Shown here one piece after another: positions 1 to 6,004 of a stretch of 10,775 bases of DNA (position 1 is its first letter; each line of letters opens with the position of its first letter). The stretch comes from Alphaproteobacteria bacterium (GTDB lineage Bacteria > Pseudomonadota > Alphaproteobacteria > Rhizobiales > Xanthobacteraceae), in contig VAZH01000033.1 of assembly GCA_005884465.1 (NCBI GenBank), positions 1 through 10,775 on the forward strand, given 5' to 3'. The translations under genes were made by a program, and so were the position numbers. A model generated the notes under the pieces. The model was given only the letters and a program-made list of their open reading frames with translations, did not search any database and was not told the DNA's origin.

Positions 1-12
1 CGGTCAATGCTG

Positions 13-46
13 CTTTTACGAAGGTTTGACGACAGCTGGATGACAG
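13..46 (-). promoter_or_regulatory. Pho box and candidate -10 of a leftward gene (probably pstS) outside the window
   Basis: On the minus strand, CTGTCAT (46-40), a 4-nt spacer CCAG (39-36) and CTGTCGT (35-29) form two direct repeats 11 bp apart, which is the form of a PhoB binding site (CTGTCAT-N4-CTGTCAY). Ten bases further on, TAAAAG (18-13) is a plausible -10; in Pho promoters the PhoB site replaces the -35. The site lies right after the phoR stop codon and points away from it. In alphaproteobacteria phoR is often followed by pstSCAB-phoU-phoB, so a pst gene is the expected target. The target gene is not in the window, so its identity is inferred. Confidence 0.75.
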
Positions 47-71
47 TCTAAAGGACTGATATAACTTGGCT

Positions 72-1370
72 TTAAGCCGCCGTCGGGGTCTTCGCCTGGG
101 GAAAACAGGCGGTAAAAGTGGCACCATTTTTCGGCACGCTTTCGATCAAAAGCCGGCCGCGGTGACGGTTAAGAATATGTTTAACCAGCGATAAACCGAG
201 CCCGGTGCCACCCTGCGCGCGACTGTCGCCGACGTCGACCCGATAGAAGCGTTCGGTGAGCCGCGGTAGATGTTCCGGCGCGATCCCCGGACCGAAATCG
301 CGCACCATGACGCGAACTTCCGGGACGCCTTCCCCCGATGTCGCCAGGATCAGCGAGACCATAACCCTGCCGCCGGAGGCGCCGTATTTCAGCGCGTTCT
401 CGATCAGGTTCTCGAACAGCCGCAACAGCTCCTCGCGATCGCCGGCGATCGACACCGGCGCGTCCGGCAGTTCGATATCGACCGTGACCTGGCGTTCCCG
501 CGCCAGCGGCTCCAGTCCGTCCGCGACCTGCCGGATGATCGGCACGATGTCCACCAGCGTGTCGGGGCGGACGTGGGCGGAGAGTTCGACGCGCGATAGC
601 GACAGCAGATCGTCGATCAGCCGCGCCATTCGCGTCGCCTGCGCGTGCATGATGCCGAGGAAGCGCTCGCGCGCCTTGGCATCATCCCTGGCCGGCCCCT
701 GCAACGTATCGATGAAGCCCGACAGCGCGGCCAACGGCGTGCGCAATTCATGACTGGCATTGGCCACGAAGTCGGCGCGCATTTCTTCGACCCGGCGCAG
801 CGGCGTCTGATCGTGGAACGTCATCAGCATGCATTTGTCGGTGCCGCCGAACGGGGTCGGCACCGGCACCGGCGTGATAATCAATTCCATCCAGCGATCG
901 ACCGGCACGTGATCGAGATAGGTCGCGCGCCTGCTCTCCGAAGTCGCGATGGCTTCACGGAGCGCGGTGATGATTTCGGGCGAGCGCAGTGCGAACTGGG
1001 CGAGTTCGTTCTTGCGCAGCGCCGGCGCAAGCTGCGCCGCCGCGGCATTGAGGTGAATGACGCGGCCGGCCCGGTCGAGCAGCACTGCGGGATCCGGCAT
1101 GCCGGCAACGACGGCGCTTACTACCGCGGTTTCGACCGGGTCGACCCCGCGGACGTCTTCACGCGACGTGCCGACATTGTGCAGCCGCCATGGCACCAGC
1201 GCCGCTGCGGCGATGCAGATGAAAACCGCGGCGGCGCGCAGCAGCGACAATTCGCCGAATGCGACCAGGACGGCGAGCGCCAAACCGGCGGCGAGCAGGA
1301 TGATGGCCGAATGCCGCAATCGATCCGGCCATGGCGAGAAGAAAGTAGAAGACGGAGCGTCTATCGCCAT
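72..1370 (-). CDS. phoR: Phosphate regulon sensor histidine kinase PhoR
   Basis: This is the membrane sensor kinase of the PhoR-PhoB two-component system, which phosphorylates PhoB when phosphate is scarce. Counting from the ATG at 1370 (432 aa), two hydrophobic helices lie at about residues 21-39 and 43-61. A PAS-like segment follows at about 82-190. The HisKA motif FVANASHELRTPLAALSGF carries the phospho-acceptor His207. The ATPase domain shows the N box NLIENALKYG (Asn325), DFGPGIA and GGTGLGLSLVKHI. There is essentially no periplasmic loop between the helices, as usual for PhoR, which senses through the Pst/PhoU complex. An in-frame TTG at 1400 could extend the protein by 10 residues. The ATG is preferred, with GGAG about 11 nt upstream. 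The gene begins 33 nt after the preceding membrane-protein gene, so the two are probably cotranscribed. The family is certain. PhoR rather than another PAS kinase is supported by overall motif match and the adjacent Pho box. Confidence 0.93.
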   Translation of the reverse strand: MAIDAPSSTFFSPWPDRLRHSAIILLAAGLALAVLVAFGELSLLRAAAVFICIAAAALVPWRLHNVGTSREDVRGVDPVETAVVSAVVAGMPDPAVLLDRAGRVIHLNAAAAQLAPALRKNELAQFALRSPEIITALREAIATSESRRATYLDHVPVDRWMELIITPVPVPTPFGGTDKCMLMTFHDQTPLRRVEEMRADFVANASHELRTPLAALSGFIDTLQGPARDDAKARERFLGIMHAQATRMARLIDDLLSLSRVELSAHVRPDTLVDIVPIIRQVADGLEPLARERQVTVDIELPDAPVSIAGDREELLRLFENLIENALKYGASGGRVMVSLILATSGEGVPEVRVMVRDFGPGIAPEHLPRLTERFYRVDVGDSRAQGGTGLGLSLVKHILNRHRGRLLIESVPKNGATFTACFPQAKTPTAA

Positions 1371-1403
1371 CGGGCGGCTCTCTCCCCGTTCGGGTCTCAA
1401 TTG

Positions 1404-2459
1404 TCAGAGGCCAGTGTCCCCACGCTCTCTCACATAGGCGGCTTCGCGGGCCGGCTCGGGGTCGAGCCTCGGCATCGCGCGACGCAGCCGCTTCATTCGT
1501 GCCCCCAAGATGACCTCTCGAAGCGTCAGCAGGATTACAGATACGACGAACGGAGCAATATAATAGAGGAAGCGAAACAGCAGCATCCCCGCAAGCAGGT
1601 CCTCCCGGTCCATCTGCCACAACCCGACCAGCATCGCGGCATCGAACACACCGAGCCCGCCTGGGGAGTGGCTGGCGAAGCCCAATAGTGTCGCCGAGAC
1701 AAAAATGACGGCGACCACGACGAAGCCGAGGTTGGGTTCGTCCGGCACCAGCACGTACATCGCCAGCGCGCAAAAGCTGAGATCGACAATTCCGATTGCG
1801 ATCTGCAGCAGCGTCAGCGGGCCGCCCGGCAGCACCACGGTCCACGGCCCGCGGCCGACCCGCCTCGGTTGGGTCCAGACCCAGACCACATAGCCCACCA
1901 GCCCGACGATGATCGCGAACGCGACCAGGCGGTTGAGCCAGGGCGGAAGCTGATCGATCGCCGCAGCCGCTTCGGGATGATAGGAGATCCCCAGTCCAAG
2001 CACCGCCGCATTGCCGAGCCAGAAGGTCAGGCCGGCCAGGAAACAGATCTTGGCGACGTCGATCGCGTTCAGTCCCCACGCCGAATAAATGCGATAGCGC
2101 ACCGCACCGCCGGTAAAGACGCTGGCGCCGACATTGTGCCCGATCGAATAGCTGGTGAAGGCAGCGAGCGCGTTGACGCGGTAGGGAACCTCTTTGCGGC
2201 CGATCGCTCGGACCGCGAACAGGTCGTAGAAGGTCAAGGTGAAATAGCCGGCGGCGACGAACAAGGCGGCCAAGACAATCTGGTGGAGCTCAGTCCCCTT
2301 GATGGCCTCGATCACCTCGTTGACGTCGATGCCCCGCAGCATGTGGTAAAGCACATAACAGGCGATCCCGATGACGGTGACGCTGACCACAACTCCTACT
2401 TTATGCAGGATTTGCTTCTGGCGCAGAAACGACATCGCCCTGCGTATTGCTTCCAGCAT
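1404..2459 (-). CDS. UPF0104/YbhN-family integral membrane protein (MprF flippase-like domain)
   Basis: The 351-residue hydrophobic protein has about eight membrane segments. It carries the signature of the lysylphosphatidylglycerol synthetase transmembrane region: HSPGGLGVFD at 264-273 and FRFLYYIAPF at 295-304, with a conserved-looking SYSIGHNVGASVFTGGAVRYR stretch at about 103-123 in two halves. In MprF this region moves aminoacylated lipids across the membrane. Here the C-terminal aminoacyl-transferase domain is absent, as in the stand-alone YbhN group, whose substrate is mostly unknown. The N-terminus is cytoplasmic and basic. The C-terminal tail (about 318-351) is charged and soluble. 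The ATG at 2459 has GAGG six bases upstream. phoR follows after 33 nt, so phosphate-linked lipid remodelling is a possible role, but this is inference. No substrate can be read from the sequence. Confidence 0.85.
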   Translation of the reverse strand: MLEAIRRAMSFLRQKQILHKVGVVVSVTVIGIACYVLYHMLRGIDVNEVIEAIKGTELHQIVLAALFVAAGYFTLTFYDLFAVRAIGRKEVPYRVNALAAFTSYSIGHNVGASVFTGGAVRYRIYSAWGLNAIDVAKICFLAGLTFWLGNAAVLGLGISYHPEAAAAIDQLPPWLNRLVAFAIIVGLVGYVVWVWTQPRRVGRGPWTVVLPGGPLTLLQIAIGIVDLSFCALAMYVLVPDEPNLGFVVVAVIFVSATLLGFASHSPGGLGVFDAAMLVGLWQMDREDLLAGMLLFRFLYYIAPFVVSVILLTLREVILGARMKRLRRAMPRLDPEPAREAAYVRERGDTGL

Positions 2460-2549
2460 CTAGACCCTCGAACTACGATCCCACCACGACGGCTGCCAGG
2501 CGAACCTTGCCGCCGCCAGCGCCACGCTTGCTCCCCGACCCGATGTCGT

Positions 2550-2599
2550 AGCGCGTTTTAAGCTGGAGTGGAATTCGCCTGGCGTGAATAAAACGCGCT
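2550..2599. repeat. 11-bp perfect inverted repeat with 28-nt spacer
   Basis: AGCGCGTTTTA (2550-2560) is exactly complementary to TAAAACGCGCT (2589-2599). The spacer contains a second, imperfect hairpin around ATTCGCC-T-GGCG. The repeat ends 14 bases before the AGGAGG of the small plus-strand gene and begins about 90 bases upstream of the leftward UPF0104 gene. It could be an operator shared by divergent transcripts or a hairpin in a 5' leader. It has no long T-run on either side, so it is not an obvious terminator. Confidence 0.7.
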
Positions 2600-2623
2600 C
2601 CTTCAATAAATTAGGAGGAATTC

Positions 2624-2713
2624 ATGATACCGGATACAGTTTTGCTGTATTCGCCCCGGCAGCGCAAACTCTCCAACCGCAACCCTGCGCACGAGGAAGT
2701 GAAGTTTTCGTGA
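2624..2713 (+). CDS. Possible small protein of 29 residues, function unknown
   Basis: An ATG at 2624 follows a full consensus Shine-Dalgarno AGGAGG (2613-2618) at a 5-nt spacing, in an AT-rich stretch unlike its surroundings. The reading frame runs 29 codons to TGA at 2713. The product begins MIPDTVLLYSPRQRKLSNR and is polar and basic with no membrane segment or recognised motif. A small hairpin (ATACAG/CTGTAT, 2634-2650) lies early in the frame, and the 11-bp inverted repeat lies just upstream. No plus-strand promoter was recognised. The ribosome binding site is the only strong evidence. It could be a real small protein, a leader peptide or chance. I do not recognise a family. Confidence 0.35.
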   Translation: MIPDTVLLYSPRQRKLSNRNPAHEEVKFS

Positions 2714-2823
2714 TATCCGGCGACCGGTTATGCCGACAGCCGCTGGAAAAGGAGCATATCGAGCTCCGGCGCGTTGCCGGCAGCGCTCGTCGGGAATGGA
2801 TTTGCCTGCGATGGTCCGGTTTC

Positions 2824-3117
2824 TCACGCCGGCGCGTCGCGCGAAAGAGCCCAGGCGCGCAGCCACGATCCCACCGCGCAACCGAACAGATACGATGCAA
2901 ACATCAGCAGGGCTAGATCAAGCCAATAACCGGGACGGCCGGGGATCAGGCGTGCAAGCGCCACCGCGACAAGCGCTGCCACCAGCCCCGCCAGCCACCA
3001 CGAGGTCCGCCTGGGGACGCCCTGACCGCGATGAACCACGGCGATCCAGCCCATCGCCAAACCCAGCAACAGCGACGCCAGCAGCCAGCTCCAATGAAAT
3101 GTCATCAGATATACCAT
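2824..3117 (-). CDS. Small three-helix membrane protein downstream of the OmpA/BON gene
   Basis: The 97-residue product is strongly hydrophobic, with likely membrane helices at about residues 9-28, 39-58 and 65-87, and is rich in Trp, Leu and Ala. Basic residues (HRGQGVPRR, 29-37) lie between the first two helices and suggest that loop is cytoplasmic. No enzyme motif is visible and I do not recognise the family. The ATG at 3117 lies 6 bases after the stop codon of the OmpA/BON gene. The GAGG that serves it (spacing about 9) overlaps the end of that gene, so the two are almost certainly translated from one mRNA and may act together in the envelope. The next in-frame ATG, at residue 5, lacks a ribosome binding site. 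Confidence 0.75.
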   Translation of the reverse strand: MVYLMTFHWSWLLASLLLGLAMGWIAVVHRGQGVPRRTSWWLAGLVAALVAVALARLIPGRPGYWLDLALLMFASYLFGCAVGSWLRAWALSRDAPA

Positions 3118-3123
3118 TCGCCG

Positions 3124-4518
3124 TTACCTCACCACGAAATCGATGCGGCGGTTCTGCGCCTTGCCTTGGTCGGTATCATTGGAGGCGACCGGCTGCGAGC
3201 TGCCATAGCCCACCGCGGTGAAACGATTTGCGGGCAATCCGGCTTTAACTAAATAATCGGTAACCGCCTGCGCGCGCTTTTCGGATAACGTCTGGTTGAA
3301 GGCATCCTCGCCATCGGCGTCGGTGTGTCCCGCGATTTCAATGTTGGCAGTCGGACAGCGCAGCGCCGTTTCGACCAGCCGATCGAGCAGCCCCGCCGAA
3401 TCCGGATCGATAGTCCCGCGTCCGGATTCGAACCGGATTTTTCCCTTCGCCAACAAGTCCGAAAACAGCTGCTGGCATACGGTAGCATCCACCGGCGCGG
3501 CCGCGGGCTTGACCGAAATGTCGGCTTTGAACTGCCAGCCCTGCGGGAAGTCCTTGCCGAGGCCGGCACGGATCTGAGCCGCCGCCGCGTCATAGAGCGC
3601 GTCGCCCGAAAGCTTCACTTCCCGATCGGATACCTCCAGCGTGCCGGTCGACAGCCGCGACAGCGCGCCGAGAACCGGTACCACGGCGCCCGCGAAACCG
3701 CTGGGCGCGCCGACGCTCGCCTTGAGATTGTCGACCACCTTTTCGCTGAAGAACTTACGTCCAGCCGCCGCCGCGACCGCCGCGTGGACATTGTTGTCAG
3801 GCACATAGCCGGTCAGCGTCAGCGTCACCGCGACCGGATCCTTGTAAGCCTGAAAGATGTAAGGCGGCGCCTTGATCTCGTTGGCGGCGACCGAAAAGCC
3901 TTCGGGGAGATTTTTCAGAGCCGCCGCAATCGCTTCGCGGCCGCCGAGGTCGCGCGCCATGCCGGAAAGACTGACCTTGTTATCCGAAATGGTGACCTTG
4001 CCGTCCTTCAGTTTTCCGATCTGATCGAGTAGCAGCAGCGCGGCATTCTCGAAACGCGGCGGCGCGCCCCGCGACATATTCATCTGATCAACGACTTCGA
4101 CGCCAGCGAGACCTGCGCGGGCCGCCTCGAGCAATCGCCCCTTGCTGGCCGGCAAGGGCGCGTTACCGCCTACCGTGACCCTGACGACGTCCCGCTCAGC
4201 CGACCAGACGAACGGCTTGGCTTCAGGAACAAGCCGGGTTTCGTCGTTGACCAGCCGCACGCCCGGCACGGCTTCCACCGAGGCCACCGCGCTGCGACGG
4301 CCATCTTCCGAGAATGCGTCCGCGGCGAAGGTGACGTCGCGTCCGGCGACCGCGATTCTCCTCTTGTCGAGTACGGTATCCTTGAGCGCTGATGTAGAGC
4401 GGGCGGCGAGATCGGTTTCGAGGGGTAAGGTGCTAGTCCAGGCCGCAACAGCCCAAAACATGACCAATGGAATCACACCCGGCCACCATTTGCTGCTCCA
4501 CTTGAAAAATTCGTGCAT
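3124..4518 (-). CDS. OmpA-family envelope protein with N-terminal membrane anchor and BON-like repeats
   Basis: The 464-residue protein starts with a short cytoplasmic stretch and one membrane helix (about 13-30) with no clear signal-peptidase site, so it is probably anchored in the inner membrane with the rest in the periplasm. Residues about 45-340 contain several BON-like alpha/beta repeats, recognisable by the pattern V-x-V-x-[LI]-x-G at about 113-118, 231-238 and 302-305. The C-terminal OmpA domain (about 346-464) has GHTD (Asp400), NQTLSEKRAQAV (Arg415) and NRRIDFVV. The Asp-to-Arg spacing of 15 matches the diaminopimelate-binding pair of peptidoglycan-binding OmpA domains. The architecture is like mycobacterial ArfA (BON plus OmpA), not a beta-barrel porin. 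The ATG at 4518 has a weak GGGA about 6 nt upstream. A three-helix membrane protein gene follows after 6 bases. The upstream region is unusually structured. Confidence 0.85.
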   Translation of the reverse strand: MHEFFKWSSKWWPGVIPLVMFWAVAAWTSTLPLETDLAARSTSALKDTVLDKRRIAVAGRDVTFAADAFSEDGRRSAVASVEAVPGVRLVNDETRLVPEAKPFVWSAERDVVRVTVGGNAPLPASKGRLLEAARAGLAGVEVVDQMNMSRGAPPRFENAALLLLDQIGKLKDGKVTISDNKVSLSGMARDLGGREAIAAALKNLPEGFSVAANEIKAPPYIFQAYKDPVAVTLTLTGYVPDNNVHAAVAAAAGRKFFSEKVVDNLKASVGAPSGFAGAVVPVLGALSRLSTGTLEVSDREVKLSGDALYDAAAAQIRAGLGKDFPQGWQFKADISVKPAAAPVDATVCQQLFSDLLAKGKIRFESGRGTIDPDSAGLLDRLVETALRCPTANIEIAGHTDADGEDAFNQTLSEKRAQAVTDYLVKAGLPANRFTAVGYGSSQPVASNDTDQGKAQNRRIDFVVR

Positions 4519-4529
4519 TCGATGTCCCG

Positions 4530-4547
4530 CGGGGCCTTAGTGCCCCG
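4530..4547. repeat. GC-rich hairpin just upstream of the OmpA/BON gene
   Basis: CGGGGC (4530-4535) pairs with GCCCCG (4542-4547) around a 6-nt loop. It ends 12 bases before the ATG and shares one base with the neighbouring 16-bp inverted repeat. On the minus-strand transcript it would sit beside the weak ribosome binding site. It is not followed by a T-run, so it is not a terminator in either direction. Confidence 0.6.
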
Positions 4548-4599
4548 TTTCCGAAGTTCGTGCGCCGTCGCGGCATCCCCTGACACGAACTTCGGAAAC
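4547..4599. repeat. 16-bp perfect inverted repeat in the OmpA/BON upstream region
   Basis: GTTTCCGAAGTTCGTG (4547-4562) is exactly complementary to CACGAACTTCGGAAAC (4584-4599), with a 21-nt spacer. The spacer contains a further 4-bp hairpin (GCCG/CGGC on the minus strand). No poly-T follows on either strand. It may be a stem in a 5' leader RNA or a protein-binding palindrome. Perfect pairing over 16 bases is far beyond chance for a gap of this size. Confidence 0.85.
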
Positions 4600-4623
4600 A
4601 AAAGGGTGCTAGCAACACCATGA

Positions 4624-4705
4624 TTCCAGTGCCGCTTTTTCATTTGAAGTTCCCGATGCGAATTCGCGGAGCCCGCGCAGGAACTGCAAACCGGCGGCAC
4701 TGGAA
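4624..4705. repeat. 12-bp inverted repeat enclosing nested hairpins
   Basis: TTCCAGTGCCGC (4624-4635) pairs exactly with GCGGCACTGGAA (4694-4705). Nested inside are AGTTCC/GGAACT arms and, within those, either GCGAATTCGC or CGCG-GAGCC-CGCG. This nested order is typical of a folded RNA. The outer right arm ends about where transcription would start from the candidate promoter at 4712-4739, so on the minus strand it may be the first structure of the OmpA/BON leader. No flanking target-site duplication was found to suggest a mobile element. Confidence 0.75.
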
Positions 4706-4711
4706 ATAGAG

Positions 4712-4739
4712 AGAAAACAAACCGTTGCGAGGCTGTCAA
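4712..4739 (-). promoter_or_regulatory. Candidate promoter of the OmpA/BON gene
   Basis: On the minus strand a consensus TTGACA (4739-4734) is followed after 16 nt by TTTTCT (4717-4712), a poor -10. Transcription would begin near 4705, the first base of the 12-bp inverted repeat. That would give a 5' leader of about 187 nt containing all three hairpin regions. The -35 is good and the -10 is weak, so this is a suggestion only. Confidence 0.35.
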
Positions 4740-5024
4740 ACTGGAAATAACAGGCAACCGTCCGGTGCCGGACAGCGTTCCGATTACCTGTTTCTCAGCG
4801 CTTCACGCTAGTTTCGGATCAGCATCGCGACGATTTCGCGCAGGGCACAGTCAAGCTATCGTGGATCGCGCGGGGCTCGCGATCGCCGAGGCCTTCTCGA
4901 TGGAAGCAGGAATCGAGGGGAGAGAGCCGGCCGAGCGTGCGGCGCCGTCAGTCTCGAAGGCCTCTTCCTTGACACGTTCAATGCCCACGCCCAAAACCGC
5001 TGACAAAATCAACGGGAGGCCAGC
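4740..5024. other. Upstream region of the dehydrogenase gene, with hairpins and no gene
   Basis: No convincing gene lies here. Visible structures are AACAGGCAA/TTACCTGTT (4749-4792, one mismatch) enclosing a perfect GTCCGG/CCGGAC hairpin (4760-4773), and a 7-bp repeat GATCGCG/CGCGATC (4864-4884). The plus-strand frame covering 4765-5070 overlaps the dehydrogenase start in another frame and has no family features. Together with 4519-4739 this makes a divergent control region of about 500 bp. Confidence 0.5.
4969..4997 (+). promoter_or_regulatory. Candidate promoter of the SDR gene
   Basis: TTGACA (4969-4974) matches the -35 consensus exactly. After 17 nt comes CAAAAC (4992-4997), which is a weak -10. 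The start codon is 27 bases further on, preceded by GGGAGG (5014-5019) at a 5-nt spacing. The position is right but the -10 is poor, so confidence is low. Confidence 0.3.
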
Positions 5025-5831
5025 ATGTTCAAGGATCTGTTTTCGCTCCAGGGCCGCGTCGCGCTGGTGACCGGGGGCTCGCGTGGCATCGGCAAGATGA
5101 TCACGGCCGGATTTCTCAGCCAGGGCGCGGCGAAAGTCTACATCACCGCGCGCAAGGCCGGACCGTGCGAGGCGACCGCAAAGGAACTAACAGCCGAGTA
5201 TGGCGGCGAATGCGTCGCGCTGCCGATCGATATTTCCAACCTCACCGGCATTGAAATGCTGGCAACTGAGATCAAGAAGCGCGAGCCGAAGCTGGATATC
5301 CTGGTCAACAATGCCGGCGCGGCCTGGGGTGCGGATTTCGACGAATTTCCGGAGAGCGGCTGGGACAAGGTGATGAACCTCAACGTCAAGACGCCGTTCT
5401 TTCTCACCAAGGCGCTGGCCGCGCCGCTGCGCGCCGCCGCCACTGCGGAGAAGCCCGCCAAGGTGATCAACATCGCCTCGATCGACGGTATTTTCGTCAA
5501 CCCGATGGAGACCTATTCCTACGCCGCGAGCAAATCAGGCCTGATTCATCTGACCCGGCGGATGGCCGTAAGACTGATCCGCGATCACATCGTGGTGTCG
5601 GCGATCGCGCCGGGGCCGTTCCAATCCGACATGAACAAGGCGGCGCGCGACAATGCCGATGAAGTATCGAAGCGGGTGCCGTCGGGCCGCATCGGGACCG
5701 ATGAAGATATGGCGGGGGCGGCGATCTATCTGGCCTCGCGCGCCGGAGATTACGTGGTCGGCGCCACCATCGCCGTCGATGGCGGCATCGTCTACGCCAA
5801 TCCCGGCATCAAGGGCGAGGGTTGGGATTAG
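5025..5831 (+). CDS. Short-chain dehydrogenase/reductase, RhlG/FabG-like
   Basis: The 268-residue NAD(P)H-dependent oxidoreductase is a complete classical SDR. It has the cofactor-binding motif TGGSRGIG (16-23), NNAG (95-98), catalytic Asn120, Ser152, Tyr166 and Lys170 (YAASK), and the C-terminal AVDGG. The pattern FSLQGRVALVTGGSRGIGK near the start and the NNAG-AAWGADFDEFPESGWDKVMNLN region resemble RhlG, a beta-ketoacyl reductase-like enzyme. The Arg/Lys after the glycine motif fits NADPH preference. Its substrate cannot be read from the sequence. The ATG at 5025 has GGAGG five bases upstream. The gene is alone on the plus strand, diverges from the OmpA/BON gene and converges on boxB, with a palindromic repeat pair between. 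A role in benzoate breakdown is therefore not implied. Confidence 0.9.
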   Translation: MFKDLFSLQGRVALVTGGSRGIGKMITAGFLSQGAAKVYITARKAGPCEATAKELTAEYGGECVALPIDISNLTGIEMLATEIKKREPKLDILVNNAGAAWGADFDEFPESGWDKVMNLNVKTPFFLTKALAAPLRAAATAEKPAKVINIASIDGIFVNPMETYSYAASKSGLIHLTRRMAVRLIRDHIVVSAIAPGPFQSDMNKAARDNADEVSKRVPSGRIGTDEDMAGAAIYLASRAGDYVVGATIAVDGGIVYANPGIKGEGWD

Positions 5832-5856
5832 AGAAAGGGCGCGGCACAACCACTGA

Positions 5857-5974
5857 CGGTCATACCCCGCGAAAGCGAGGTATCCAGTAATCGCCGGCCC
5901 AACGATCAGGCACGAGCATTTTTCAAAATTGATGTCGGTGTTTACTGGATCATCCGCTTTCGCGGATGATGACG
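5857..5974. repeat. Extragenic palindromic element, inverted pair (first type)
   Basis: Two copies of a unit of about 34 bp lie in opposite orientation: 5857-5890, and 5941-5974 read on the minus strand. Each reads roughly CG(G)TCAT, a GC-rich hairpin around GCGAAAGC, then ATCCAGTAA. The copies differ at a few bases but both keep their hairpins, which suggests selection or recent origin. The spacer is about 50 bp and AT-richer. The pair fills the gap between convergent SDR and boxB genes and could end transcription from both sides, although no classic U-tract is present. Such elements are, from general knowledge, abundant in Bradyrhizobium genomes. Confidence 0.85.
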
Positions 5975-6004
5975 ATCTCTAGTGTGGCGCCGCTCTCGAC
6001 CTGA

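Larger units (their letters stand above)
2460..2823. other. Intergenic region with inverted repeat and one possible small gene
   Basis: This 364-bp gap lies upstream of the UPF0104 gene and downstream of the three-helix membrane protein gene. It holds an 11-bp inverted repeat (2550-2599), the possible 29-codon plus-strand gene (2624-2713) and a weak GC hairpin (2763-2784). The promoter of the leftward UPF0104-phoR unit should lie here, but I see no convincing -35/-10 pair. Minus-strand readings through 2603-2900 look like random translation and are not called. Confidence 0.6.

Noticed and set aside
44..58. Hairpin CAGTC/GACTG after phoR as a terminator
   Set aside because: Only five base pairs, AT-containing and without a T-run. 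It also overlaps the Pho box, so it is not a convincing terminator.
645..1688. 347-codon open frame on the plus strand
   Set aside because: It is antisense to phoR and the UPF0104 gene, with low-complexity Arg/Gln-rich translation and no recognisable domain.
2763..2784. GC hairpin downstream of the three-helix protein gene as a terminator
   Set aside because: The stem has a bulge and the nearest T-run (CCTTTT on the minus strand) is about 12 bases away, so it does not fit an intrinsic terminator well.
4433..4621. 62-codon minus-strand frame upstream of and overlapping the OmpA/BON start
   Set aside because: It reads through the 16-bp inverted repeat, overlaps the OmpA/BON gene in another frame and has no ribosome binding site. 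The repeat structure explains the region better.
4624..4705. Miniature transposon (MITE) formed by the 12-bp inverted repeats
   Set aside because: No target-site duplication flanks the arms and no second copy is in the window. Nested stems fit an RNA structure better, although a genome-wide copy count would decide.
4620..4709. 29-codon plus-strand frame starting MIPVPL
   Set aside because: No Shine-Dalgarno is at a usable distance and the frame coincides with the 12-bp inverted repeat. The same length and MIP start as the frame at 2624 appear to be coincidence.
4733..4750. CTGTCAA on the plus strand as a second Pho box
   Set aside because: There is no second CTGTCA-like repeat at the required 11-bp spacing. 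The same bases read on the minus strand make a better -35 (TTGACA).
4765..5070. 101-codon plus-strand frame upstream of the SDR
   Set aside because: It overlaps the well-supported SDR start in a different frame and its translation shows no domain or consistent codon use.
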